Shown one piece after another: positions 34,801 to 44,712 of a stretch of DNA of 64,000 nt. Position numbers and translations under genes: made by a program. Position 1 is the first letter of the stretch; every line of letters starts with the position of its first letter. A model generated the notes under the pieces. That model searched no databases. It was given only the letters and a program-made list of their open reading frames with translations, and was not told where the DNA came from. The DNA is from Dolomedes plantarius (lineage: Eukaryota > Arthropoda > Arachnida > Araneae > Dolomedidae), in the NCBI GenBank assembly GCA_907164885.2, contig OU015496.1:162390821-162454820 (forward strand), written 5' to 3'.

Positions 34801-35595
34801 TAACTGAATACCGTTAATTTTGTCCGAAAATTCGTCTAATAAATGGTGCTTCAATTGTTCCCAATTTGTGATTCCACGAATAGACCTAATTAAAGTTTGA
34901 GCGGGACCAGTTAAACATTTTCTAACAAAAGTAATTTGGTGAATTGGATTGTTTATCTGATATAAACAAAAAAGTTCTTCAACGTCAGATATAAAATTCT
35001 CAACACTGTAATTATCACGAGACGAGAAAGGTTTTATTAAATCAACAAGGTCTTTCAGACTAAACAACTGGAAAGAGAGATTCGCAGTTTCAACTGAAGG
35101 CAATGAATTTTGATCTGATTCACCAACGGAAATGTGTGTATTTTGCTTATTCGAAGATTCTTTTGCGTCAATGGTGGGGGAAAAGGGAGATCTATTTTCC
35201 TCTATAACGCTGTTAGTTTGGGATGAACGTGCACCCGGAAGTGAGTCATCATTCACTTGGCATTCCGAAAGATCAGAAAATTCTGCTTTTAATAACGATA
35301 AATCACTAAGACTCATAAGAATGGTATTGGCACATTTGTCTGGGTCAGTTGAAAATTCTAAATGAAGTAGATTACAAATAGAAATCAAGTCTTTAAGTGA
35401 AAACTCTTTAAGTACTTTCTGTTTCGTTGCTTCCAACACGAATGGCTGTTTAAAACCTGTAAATTTACGTAATCTGGTACGATTTTGTCTGTCGCCGTCT
35501 GTACCAAAAATTAAACGATGTAGAACCTTTATTTGATTCGTACCACCAAATTTTAATGATTTTGCAATATTGGGGTAATCGTTGAGAGTAGCCAT
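31897..35595 (-). CDS. gag-pol: gypsy Gag-Pol polyprotein lacking the integrase DDE core
   Basis: 1232 residues, uninterrupted. Residues about 25-96 resemble the DEK-type SAP region (LHRLIFG, RKFTGF, VLKEFSLKDLISICNLLHLE). Capsid at about 180-350. Two CCHC knuckles near 372-410 (CFSCGLRGHKSNQC, CYGCKSFGHVHANC). Protease CDTGSQATLI near 460 and DVIIGIDFL. RT with VDYRKLNR, TSLDLKNGFFHV, FGLCNSP and YMDD (about 767). RNase H LHTDASSLGFGA (about 911), ELEVLAVIEAL. Chromatin-type spacer, then the integrase H-H-C-C zinc finger (about 1100-1138). The sequence passes directly from SSRKSGKQ to KENIRQYKKRRKPARKYK, the C-terminal SH3-like part. The DDE core, normally about 180-200 residues, is missing in frame. 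Confidence 0.93.
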   Translation of the reverse strand: MATLNDYPNIAKSLKFGGTNQIKVLHRLIFGTDGDRQNRTRLRKFTGFKQPFVLEATKQKVLKEFSLKDLISICNLLHLEFSTDPDKCANTILMSLSDLSLLKAEFSDLSECQVNDDSLPGARSSQTNSVIEENRSPFSPTIDAKESSNKQNTHISVGESDQNSLPSVETANLSFQLFSLKDLVDLIKPFSSRDNYSVENFISDVEELFCLYQINNPIHQITFVRKCLTGPAQTLIRSIRGITNWEQLKHHLLDEFSDKINGIQLHKLMESRRMKPFETLQEYFLAMRDLAHKGSLDDSSLFEYVINGIPDSTNNKVILYGCKSVPEFKEKLKIYEQIFNRSQNFRQNNQKKIDASYLNVKVDNTRSPNTQPVCFSCGLRGHKSNQCLNKSYGKQCYGCKSFGHVHANCPKSYRNSKPKPDSQKPISDKTVNALSPETSSKNPMHVDIQLAGIQLTALCDTGSQATLINEKTYRRIGSPPLQPTNIPFSGIGKNQVHSIGFFQDSIEIQTITLPAKIHVLEDDLIPFDVIIGIDFLQQTQFTFDKDGIRLYKTPENNTFVNIANVSDDQAFPFDLSHILNSETREEVQNIVTSYKPHKVQDTEIKMTILLQDEIPVAQRSRRLPFAEQKIVESQIQDWLNDGIIKESCSDYAAPIVLCKKKSGDYRLCVDYRKLNRKMIKDKFPLPLIEEALDKLGKSRVFTSLDLKNGFFHVPMDPNSTKYTSFVTHEGQYEFLRVPFGLCNSPSVFQRYVYTVFRNLIRDNVLIVYMDDLLIPSNDEVEGLQKLRLVLQTAADYGLELNFKKCQFLQRKIEFLGYIIENGVVKPSPTKTQAVQNFPQPQTPKQVQSFLGLTSYFRKFIPNYALIARPLSDLLRDNVEFNFDSEQIAAFQQLKNILSQNPVLHVFQQGYPLELHTDASSLGFGAVLLQQSDDGQFHPIHYFSRKTTVQQEKYHSYELEVLAVIEALKKFRNYLLGTKFKIITDCDAFQKTMHKKDLPAKIARWALMLEDFDYEVCHRPGRQMKHVDALSRNPILVITSNDITQKVKNAQDQDEFISQIKSMLESTPSDEFFVKNGILYKLHQDAELLVVPQMMQKEIVLNAHSQGHFASQKTELIVSREFFIPQLKKLVQEIISNCIPCILSSRKSGKQKENIRQYKKRRKPARKYKIGDKVAIQRTQFGTGLKLRPKFFGPYEITNINPNDRYEVRKLGHHDGPTITSTAADKMKQWCRN
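35308..35523 (-). other. DEK-like SAP domain at the N-terminus of Gag
   Basis: Residues about 25-96 of the polyprotein. Matching features to the DEK family as I recall it: LH+L(+)(+) helix, a basic linker, the F-S/T-G-F turn (here RKFTGF), a K-rich stretch, then the helix-turn-helix of SAP (LKEF, L, ++SIC, +L+LE, S ... +IL ..L). DEK proteins bind DNA and chromatin. In a Gag this could tether the preintegration particle to chromatin. The assignment is by eye. Confidence 0.5.
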
Positions 35596-36751
35596 AACTA
35601 TATACTAGGTTCAAACAATTATAGTACACAAATATACAAATATTCAAAACCAAAATCAATACTTATAATACGTAGGTACTCAAATTCAAAAATAGAAAAT
35701 AATATTTCAAATCGAAATTTTTTCAAATACCAATTCAATAATAAAATATTGATTCTCAAAATATGCATCAAAATAAGTAATCTTTAAAACAGGTTTTATT
35801 CAAGAAAACAAAATTATGAACTAAAATAAGCATCAAATATCAAATAATAAGTTCTTCAAAATAATTTCTCTGGTTGAAGAAAACAGATGACGTAAATTTA
35901 GATATGTATCAAGTTAGATATTACTTCAGCAAAATATTCATCAAATTAATCTTCAAAATAAATCACTGTTGAAGAAAATAGAGGATGTAAATGCAGCATC
36001 AAAATAATAGTTAAAGTTCTAATGTTAAAAGCATCAAAATTGGGAAATCGAAAGTATCAAAATTGTGAAATCGAAAGCATCAAAACATTCTGCAAAATAA
36101 AAAATATTCTCGCAAGAAACAGCAGAATTAAGTTCAACATCAAAGCGCATCAAATAAGCAAAGTTGTCATCAAATAAACATTCGCTTCGTCAAAATTATG
36201 CATCAAAATAATAATATAATAATCTTCAAAAGTATTCAATTCGCGATCTTTCAAAATATATGTTATGTTGTGGTTTGTTCAAGGAAACAAGATTCTTCAA
36301 GTTAAATGTCGAAATTTTCATCAAATCATCAAATAATTTCATCGAAATAGAATTCTCTTCAAGAAAACAGAAGTGATAAATTCAACGTCAAAGACCATCA
36401 AAAGTGAATTTAGCATCAATTAAATTCTTGCATCAAAAGAACGTTGAAATATCTTTCAGTTTTCTTAAATCATCAATAAGTTGAGAATTCCCTTAATCAT
36501 CAAAATTTTCTTGAACAAGCGTCAACGTATGCATCAAATAATTTTAATATGATCCAAGTTACTTACAATTCTGGTTTTGGTTCTCATCATCCCATCAGAG
36601 TATCATCAGAGTCCGTGGCACATCACTTTGGCTTTCGCTTTCGATATCCAAATCCAAAATGACAGACAACAGTAATCCAGGAATCATCAAAAGAAAATAG
36701 TTTTTCAGTTCAAGCTAGGGGTATTTTTCGAGTCCGAGGGTCGAGCACCCA
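35596..36751 (-). promoter_or_regulatory. long 5' leader with repeated TTTGATG motifs and primer site
   Basis: 1156 bases between the 5' LTR and gag. The first bases after the LTR are TGGGTGCTCGACCCTCGG, a TGG-type primer-binding site with no gap; the tRNA is not assigned. From about 35760 to 36720 the element-sense strand carries TTTGATG or a one-base variant about 18-20 times, often as TTTTGATGC. No ORF is present. It may hold packaging or translation-control signals. Confidence 0.6.
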
Positions 36752-37010
36752 TGTAGGAAGGAGTTAGTACTCCTTCCTTTAGAAGTGAATCATTAGACTT
36801 AATTATTTTGAACATTTAATTAAACTAGACGATGTTTACAAGACAGGACTAACACTTAGTATGAAATTAAAAAATAAACACAGAAGCATCAAAAGAGCTA
36901 AACATCGGGAGCTTGCAGAACAACACATCCGCTTAAAGTCCTTCGTGCCGCAGTAGTAGGAGTGGAAGTTGTAGTAATAGTTCAGTTGTGTTGCCAAACT
37001 CACTCTCACA
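36752..37010 (-). repeat. 5' LTR of gypsy family 2
   Basis: Identical by eye to the left LTR over all 259 bases. On the minus strand it would drive transcription of the element. Confidence 0.95.
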
Positions 37011-37495
37011 TATATATGGCAGAACTTTCTGTCACGTTAAAAATATTAGTACTTGTTGCACATTGTAAAATTTTAATCTTAGAGGCACAGGTGGACAAAC
37101 TTAATATAAATACACAGTTTCATGTATAAAAACCAGATTTTTTAAAGCTTTATTACGAGAGAGACGACTGGGGTGTCCGTTCCTCGTGTGTTTCTCAGAA
37201 GAGAGTGTAAATTATAAAAGCGCAATTAAACATCACTTCATACTCCAAAATTCTCGAAATTGACCCTCCTTGGTGTCACACTTGTCATTAATCAGAAAAT
37301 TTGCTTTGTATGTTATTTAAAGCTGCTATGGTGTATGTTTCCTCATGGGTCGATTTTACCTCGGAGATCGCCTGAGGATATATATAAAAAATGCGGAAAG
37401 TTTAAAAGTGGTAAGTAAAATTGGTAATTTATTGGTCAAATTAAGTTAGGGAATGAGTTAAATTAAGGTATGGTGTTAGAAACAGAATCTTGGCA
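37011..37495 (-). repeat. dispersed repeat A, copy 2
   Basis: About 37100-37490 matches 22075-22450 inverted. The part 37011-37100 has no match in the window. It ends at a (CA)n(TA)n tract. Confidence 0.65.
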
Positions 37496-37497
37496 TA

Positions 37498-37562
<65 letters not shown>
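37496..37562. repeat. (CA)n(TA)n microsatellite
   Basis: CACACA followed by TA repeats up to the left end of the next transposon. Confidence 0.95.
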
Positions 37563-37564
<2 letters not shown>

Positions 37565-37567
<3 letters not shown>

Positions 37568-39304
37568 GGTGTAACGAAACTCTTGGGCAAAATTTTAAGG
37601 GGTGATAGTACACATCAAGACAAACAATATTATATAGGAAACTTAGGGTCCCAAACGTCTTCCAAAGGAGATAGACGCCATTAAAGTTTAGGGTCTGAAA
37701 ATTCAAATGATCATAAAAAACGGGAAAATTTGTCGATTCGTTTGCTGTTTTCGCTTAAATTATTCTTTATGTCAAGGTTTTCTGGAAAATAAATTTTAAA
37801 GATAGAGTAAAAAGAAATGCAGATAGAGGGCGCTTTAGACTTTGGAGTAACAAACAACTATTTTTTACTGTTTTTTTTTGTATCAGATTAAATGCTTTCA
37901 AAAGCTTCGACTTAAACTTAAATTTTGAGCTCAAAATCTGAATCGTTGGGGGTGGTTATGCCGCGAAAACTCAACAGTGTTCAGGAGGTGAAATTTGAAC
38001 CCCCCTCCTCCCCTGTACGCAGTTGAGTTATTCACGATTTTGGAGACCAGGCAGCAACTATTACCCACTAAACGTAAAATAAACGAGAGAGGGATGACAA
38101 AAAATAAAAAAATGTTATTCATAACAGACGATCATTTGATCGGGCCATATCTTCTGCCAAGGAGCCTGGACGGCGGAACGTATCTGGTATTCCTTCAAGA
38201 GGTGTTTCCAGTTCTGCTGCAAAGTGTTCCAGCCAACATAAAGGCTCGTATGTGGTTCCAACATGATGGAGCGCCTGCACATTTCAGCGCAAATGTGAGA
38301 AGTGCATTGGATACAGCATATCCAAGGCGATGGATTGGACGGGGTGGTCCGGTAAATTGGCCGGCACGCTCGCCTGACCTCTCCTGTGTAGACTTCTTCC
38401 TCTGGGGCCATATGAAGAGTCTTGTTTACGCAAGCCCTGTCGACTCCAACGAGGAACTGGTTGCGAGAATTGTCGTCGTAGCAGGCGATATCCGAAAGAT
38501 GCCCGGGGTATTTGCTAATGTTCGAAAGTCCCTCCACCGGCGGTGTGAGGCCTGCATCCTTGCTGGTGGGCTCTCTTTCGAGCAGTTTTTGTGATTCCAC
38601 AAGAAAATCATGCGTGTACCATTTTCTACGTGTCATCATTCATTCAACCTTCATTCATGCGCACGACCTGCGTACATCAAATTGTTTTTTTTTTATTTCG
38701 AGAGGATAAATTACTCATGTCTAGTACTATGAATAAATTTTTTAATTTTGTCATCCCTCTCTAATTTATTTTACGTCTAGAAGGTAGTAGTTGCTGCCTG
38801 GTCTATGACACAAAGTCCTACGACACCAAGATCGGGAATAACTGAACTCTGTTTAGGAGGGAGGGAGTTTCAAATTTCAACTCCTGAACACAATTCCGTT
38901 TGCGCTACTTAACCACCCCCAACGAATCAGATTTTGAGCTCAAAATTTAAGTTTAAGGCTAAGCTTTTGAAAGCATTTAATGTGATAAAAAAAATAACGG
39001 TAAAAAATAGTTGTTCGTTACTCCAAAGTCTAAAGCGCCCTCTATCGACATTTTTTTAAAACTTTATCTTTAAATTTATTCTTCAATAAAAAACTGACAA
39101 AAAGAATAATTTTAGCTAAAACCGCTAACGAATTGACCCATTTTTCCGTTTTTTATAATCATTTGAAATTTCGGACCCTAAACTTTAATGACGTCTATCT
39201 CCTTTGGAAGACGTTTGGGACCCCAAGTTTCTTATATAATATTGTTTGTCTTGATGTGTACTATCACCCCTTAAAGTTTTGCCCAAGAGTTTCGTTACAC
39301 CCTG
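37565..39304 (+). mobile_element. mariner-type element with ~560-bp TIRs (CAGGGTG family 2)
   Basis: Ends CAGGGTGTAACGAAACTCTT are perfect inverted repeats flanked by TA. The inverted arms extend far inward: GTGATAGTACACATCAAGAC, GACGTTTGGGA, GAGGGCGCTTTAGACTTTGG, GAGCTCAAAATCTGA, CCAGGCAGCAACTA and GAGAGGGATGACAAAA occur on both sides, so each arm is about 560 bases (left to about 38115, right from about 38690). Between the arms is the 3' half of a transposase. Confidence 0.85.
38115..38594 (+). pseudogene. Tc1/mariner-superfamily transposase, C-terminal half, DD41D spacing
   Basis: The open frame (37995-38594) begins inside the left arm. Real homology starts near TDDHLIGPYLLPRSLDG and continues VFLQEVFPVLLQSVPANIK, MWFQHDGAPAHF (second catalytic Asp), RWIGRGGPVNWPARSPDLS, CVDFFLWGHMKSLVY (third catalytic Asp) and a C-terminal RKSLHRRCEACILAGG. 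I count 41 residues between the last two acids, the spacing known for the rosa-type DD41D group. The HTH part and first catalytic Asp are missing, so it is non-functional though stop-free. Confidence 0.8.
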
Positions 39305-39307
39305 TAT

Positions 39308-39984
39308 ATATAACAGTTATATAACTGACTGACTCACTGACATACAACGCACAGACCAAACCGCCGGATCTAAAGGGCTGAAATTTGGCATGGCAATTAT
39401 TCTTATAGTGTAGGGGTGCACTAAGAAGGATTTTTGAAAAATTCTTAGATTTTTTAAAATTAATTTTTTTAACTCTTTTAGTAACTTTTTTAAAGTTTGC
39501 ATTTAAAATAATAAATTGAGCGTTATAAAATTTATATCACGAGAAAGATCGTATAAATTCCTTTTAAATGAGATCTTTTTCGAATCTTTACCTCCATTTT
39601 CTGTGTTTTGGCAAATTTTTAAAGATTAATTTTTAGAATTTAATTTATTAAATGCTGATCGCGTGATTTCTTTTTCTAGTACTTTAAATAAATTAATCGT
39701 CACGTGCTTAACAACAAAATAGACAGAAAAAATATTTTCTTTTTTGCTAATGCGGCAGACGATTGGACATTATCCAAAAAAATATTAAAATACAATAAAA
39801 GATACTATGTTCCTCAAACTGTACTATATTAACTGTACTATATTCTTTAGTATGTCCTATTACATTTAATTTGAATATTTCCTTCTACATTATTATTTCT
39901 CTAAAAATATCCCTTACGATTTTTTTATAAATATATATATATATATTTTTTTTTACATCAATCGTATACATTGATCGTCGTATC

Positions 39985-40056
<72 letters not shown>
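39308..40056 (+). mobile_element. Helitron-like repeat, copy 3, with 3' end lost in (TA)n
   Basis: The 5' part AACTGACTGACTCACTGACATACAACG and the interior match copies 1 and 2 to about 39990. The final hairpin and CTAG are replaced by a TA tract (39990-40056). The 5' end abuts the preceding mariner-type element. Confidence 0.65.
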
Positions 40057-40059
<3 letters not shown>

Positions 40060-41680
40060 ATTATGTTGAATTACTGGAAAACTTATGGGCAGATTTTAAT
40101 AAAGTTTGGTATGGAAACACAGTTATAGAAGAAAAAAATTATACCATACAACAATTATCGTACGTACTCATGATGGTCGGTTAGGCTCTTCAGTGCTAGA
40201 ATGTCCGAAACTCACGTTGCAAGATCGAACATAAAATTACTGTAATATGGGGTGTTGTATCTAATGTTTTTGTTACTTATTTAATTATTAATATCAAACA
40301 AAGAGAATTAATTATTTTAACTTATTCCTTATATTTAAAACGTATAGTGGTTACTATTGTGTTGTGTAATAAATCTCCTAGCTAAAACAATACCCTAGAT
40401 TCTGGGGCTAACAGAAATTCACAAATGATTACTCACAAAACATGACAGACACAATTTTAACTGTGGGATCAAACCAAAAAATTTTATTCATTACTTTTAA
40501 CACAAATTAATAAAATATTATCACCTTACGTTAAACAATAGAATTTAGAGAAATTTTATCTCATTGTCTTAACTTCTTTATACATTCAACATACACATAC
40601 ACATTAATAATATCACTCGTTCTACTTGTAAACATAATATTAACTAATAATATCCCTCATAATAAATTAATGAGTATCACCTTGAACAACATAAAGAAAT
40701 AAAAAATGGCCACAATAAAAAAAAATTGAGATTGACTGACAAGAAAAACTTTAAAAAAAAATTTTTAAATTAAATTATGCCATGGCTAAAAAAAACTTAT
40801 CTTATCGGATAGATTAAAAGCCTCGAGACCACGTCCATGCTCCATCGTCTTCGTACATCGGGAAAGTCAATACTCCAGGTCCAGGATCTTTGTTCAACAA
40901 TCTTCATCATGGCGTTCTACTAAGTTTCTAGTAGGCACCGAACAGGCAGCATGGATCAGAGTAAAAGTCAGCGAGTCAGCCAGAAAAAGTTCTCTTATTT
41001 TTTGTGTGCAGCCTTTTTATACTCTTTTTTAGTCCATTCCACGTGGCCCAATTTAATTACATCATATGTGCTGTTATTGGCCGCACGCATGTCCAGGGCT
41101 TCTAACCCTCTCACATCCGGGTATCAAGCATACGGGGGGAGCCCCATGTGGTCCGCTTATCAGTATATTCCTTAGCAAAAAGTGAGTAAAATCGTCTCTT
41201 TGTTTTGAATGAAACTGAATAAACTGTATCGCCATTTCTTTTAGATTCTCGAGAAGAACTTCTATGTTTCAAACCAATACGCGATAATTTAAAATATTTA
41301 TATTATAAAAAAAGGAAAAAATTTAAGCGTATAAAACTTAAAAAGGGAAAAATAAATAAAAAGACTAAACAAAGCTTATTTTAAAAAAAAATTACCTTGA
41401 GTCAGTCAATCCACATGAAAAAAGAATTAAAATAAATTGAAAATTGTCAGTCAATCAAACACTAAAATAAATTAAATACCTGCGTGTTACATTTATAGTA
41501 CATAAAACATGATTTATCATTTGCTCAACTTTCATGAATGCCACTACAATTAATCCGCGCGAAAATTAATCTAATAACACTCATCAAAGTTAAACAATAG
41601 GTGGAGAAAATTATTAAGGTATTTAATTCACTGTATATTTAATTTATATATATTTTTAATTATAAAGCGATGCACAACAG
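40057..41680 (-). other. LTR-like segment, otherwise unrecognised
   Basis: No gene. On the minus strand TATAAAAAGGC (41031-41021) resembles a TATA box, and AATAAAATTT (about 40488-40480) a polyadenylation signal about 540 bases downstream, the arrangement of a solo LTR. I could not fix TG...CA ends or a target duplication. The 74-codon frame at 40951 is treated as chance. Confidence 0.4.
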
Positions 41681-41712
41681 GGGTATGGACCCATATCAAA
41701 GTCATACAGTTT

Positions 41713-42171
41713 TCACAGCGCTATGCTATACTGGAAACGAAGCAGTTTTATGATTCCCTGTGGCTGTTGGTCCCATTCCTGCAGCAATGCAGTTTTAAGC
41801 TTCTGTATGGTTCTCGGAGGGGGATGGTGAGCTGCAATTGCACTGCCAAGAGAATTCCAGGCATGTTCAGTGAGGTTTATGTCTGTATAGGTGGTTGGCC
41901 AATCCATATCGCGAATATCCTCACTTTCAAGATAATCGTCGACTGGGTGAGACTTATGTGGACGAGCACTGCCGTCCATAAAAATGGACCGAGAGTCAAC
42001 TGTGCCCCTGGAAAGTCGAACATAGGGCTGTAAGATCTCAACCCTATACCTCTCACCAGTCAGGGACCCTCTGTCAAACATTGGGAGAGGCTTGCGGCGT
42101 TCAGCATGGTTAAGTAAATTAAGCCTTGGACCAGGCTTCAGTGGGGTCTTCGCAGACAAGTCGAAATTCAA
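41713..42171 (-). pseudogene. Tc1 transposase C-terminal half, inverted copy
   Basis: 152 codons: PLPMFDRGSLTGERYRVEIL, PYVRLSRGTVD, IFMDGSARPHKSHPVDDYL, SEDIRDMDWP, LTEHAWNSLGSAIAAHHPPP, KLKTALLQEWDQQPQGIIKL. The second catalytic site reads MDGSARPH where MDDNARPH is expected, so Asp is replaced by Gly-Ser; the E of LTEHAW is kept. The N-terminal half is absent. Confidence 0.8.
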
Positions 42172-42182
42172 TTTGGATTCTG

Positions 42183-42990
42183 TTTCTCAACGTACCTTCA
42201 TCTGGAGAGAACCTGGTACCCGATTCATGTGGAATATATTCCCTGTAGACTGTAGAGGGCGCTGAGTGTTGAGGGCAGATGAGAGTTTGGCGTCGTAGAG
42301 AGAGGTTGTATTGAGAGAGAGAGTAATCAAATTAATATGATTTCCAAAGGTATAATGTATCTGTGCAAATTACGTATATAATTTAATAATCAAGAGTAGA
42401 AGGAGAGAGTGTCAATTATTTAGAGAGGAATGTCAATTAATAGCAAAACAAGAACCACTGATACACTGAGTGCTTAATATATGGTATGATTTCCACAATT
42501 CCTTACCTCTAACATCTGAGAAAGGGACCGCTACGGCAGCGCAGTCATGGTCTGTGTAGGCATCGTGTTGGACGGCCGCAAACCTCTCCATATGTTTGAC
42601 AGAGGGTCCCTGACTTGTGGGGGGTATAGGGATGATATCGTATAGCCCTATATTTGACTATTCATGGGCTCAGTTGGCCGTCTGCTCATTTTTATGGGCG
42701 ACAAAGCTCGTCCACATAAGGTTCACCTAGTCGAAGATCACCTTGAAAGTGAGGATATTTGCCGGATGGACTCGCCAGATATCCAGACATAAACGTCATT
42801 GAACATATCTGGGACTCTCTTGGAAGGGCAACTGCAGCTAGTCATTCCCTTCCTAGAATCATCCTGGAGCTGAAAACTGTGTTGTTGCAAGAGTGGGACC
42901 GACTGCCACAGGGACTCATCAAACTGCCTCTTCTCCAGAGTGGCATCCCGATGTGACAGCTGTATGACTGTGAGAAGGGTCCATACCCCA
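42183..42990 (+). pseudogene. Tc1 transposase fragments, plus-strand copy
   Basis: QRTFIWREPGTR at 42187-42222, then after an unrelated 300-base interval VLDGRKPLHMFDRGSLT (42565 on), IFMGDKARPHKVHLVEDHLE, SEDICRMD, NVIEHIWDSLGRATAASHS and LKTVLLQEWDRLPQGLIKL. Several stops and shifts. Same family as the 46109-47458 element. Confidence 0.75.
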
Positions 42991-42997
42991 GATTAGT

Positions 42998-42998
42998 C

Positions 42999-43046
<48 letters not shown>
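42998..43046. repeat. (TA)n microsatellite
   Basis: TA run adjoining the Tc1 relic. Confidence 0.95.
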
Positions 43047-43050
<4 letters not shown>

Positions 43051-43077
43051 GCATATATATATACATGCATGTGTGTG

Positions 43078-43440
43078 GGTATTTCATACAGTGTTGCCCT
43101 TTAAAAAAATATTCTTCCCATTCAGTGTTCTCTTATATTTTTTCTTTACTCGTCTGCCGGAGGGTTTCGCGCCGAGTAAAAATGGTCAAAATTCGTCTGA
43201 CACATAGTAAAAGTTCCCATTCAAGTGCATTATTTCGACTCTTTAGTTGCCAAAACATTAAAAAAAGGGAAATGTCTCGCAAAGTTGAAGCCCTCGAAGG
43301 ATGACTGTCGTAACCTTGGCAAACCACCAGAAAAGTATAGCATTGTGAGAACGCGATAACGGAGAACATTTTATCATCCTTGTACCCTGTCTGTGCCGCG
43401 TCATAAAACGAAATGTTGCTGCAGTATGTCGCTAGAATAT
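43078..43440 (-). repeat. dispersed repeat B, copy 2
   Basis: Inverted relative to 29862-30238, colinear throughout. Confidence 0.75.
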
Positions 43441-43443
43441 ATA

Positions 43444-44671
43444 CAGTGGAATCTCGATCTATCGTTTTTCAAAGGACCGACTGAACTGAACGATAAATAA
43501 TAATTACATAAATCGTACAAACTTGACAATTCTATTTATTAATAAATACTTTTTAAAAATTTTTTTGTTGAATTATCCCATCAACTTGAAAGAAAATGGT
43601 CAAATGCATAATAAAGAGAGCAATTATAAGAAATTTTCAAGTGATTTGACTAGCTTAAACGACAAAAAAAAAACTTATACTTGAGATGAAGTAAATATAA
43701 AGAGGAATTTAAAGGTTGTAAATGATAAGACTGTAATTATAAACGAGAATTAAATAAAATTGTGGACAAGGTACTTGATGTACAGTGCTAAATGATTTCT
43801 TAATATAATTATGAGACAATTCTACAAATAATAGTGAAAACTGCGATGAAATTCATCAAATGAGCGAGATAGTCAGAAAGATAATTTTTTAAAAATAAAT
43901 CGAAACTTGTAGTAGTTCACTATACGTTGCTCTTAAATGTTGTTTTAAATTATTTCACTTTTTCCTACCTTATAAAATGTCTTTTTTGCCTTCATTTTCT
44001 TCCTCCTCTCTTATTTCACCAAATCACAATTTTAATATTTTCCTATTTAATTATTTCTCACTTGTATTTATTTTTCTTTTTCTCTCGTTTTCTCTCTTAA
44101 TTGCACAAACCTTCACTTAATTATTCTTTTTCACTTTCTTTTATTTCCTTTTAATCACTTTTTAGTCGTTTCCACTATCCACAGACTTTATAAACTGCTA
44201 ACTTTTATATATATATTTAATTTTTCGCACAATATTTTTCTAAATAAACTGAATTCACGAGTATTCTGTTTTCAAAACCGTCAAACGCCGTTACGCAAAA
44301 GTGCAAGCATTGAATTCGATCGAAGAGCAACCTTGCGGATATTTTCCGAACTAACTTTCCATACAAAACAAAATTAACTAAAAATGATTTCAATTCTGCT
44401 TAAAGATGGCTAAAAGTATTAAAAGAATCCATTATCATCGTGTTCTGAGCTATTCTAAAAGTTTCAAATGTCTAACTAGTCGGGAAGTTAGTTAAAAATC
44501 GATTGCAAGATTTGTACTGGACAAACAAAAAAGCGAGTTAATAAAAACGTGGTAATGAGGGAAAACCAAACATACGGGAACATAAGAAAACCATATGATC
44601 GTCGGGACTGGGTGAAATAAACGACGCATACGGGAAACCGATGATTCGGAGAACAATCGATCGGGATTCCC

Positions 44672-44674
<3 letters not shown>
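43444..44674. mobile_element. pogo/Tigger-like non-autonomous element (1231 bp)
   Basis: Left end CAGTGGAATCTCGATCTATC. The right end is inverted CAGGGGAATCCCGATCGATT. TA flanks both sides. The interior is AT-rich with no transposase visible. The TIR type (CAGT..AATCTCG..TATCG) is pogo-like. Confidence 0.7.

Positions 44675-44708
<34 letters not shown>
44675..44708. repeat. (TA)n microsatellite
   Basis: TA spacer between two DNA transposons. Confidence 0.95.

Positions 44709-44712
<4 letters not shown>

Larger units (their letters stand above)
41680..42995. mobile_element. Tc1 relics arranged as an inverted duplication
   Basis: GGGGTATGGACCC near 41680 and GGGTCCATACCCC near 42990 mark opposite ends. 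Both inward sequences code the C-terminal half of the same Tc1 transposase family as 46109-47458, on opposite strands. The region 42240-42530 between them has no match in the window. No TIR is seen. Confidence 0.65.

Noticed and set aside
40951..41175. 74-codon ORF as a small gene
   Set aside because: It lies across a TATA-like, LTR-like segment in antisense and shows no family motif.
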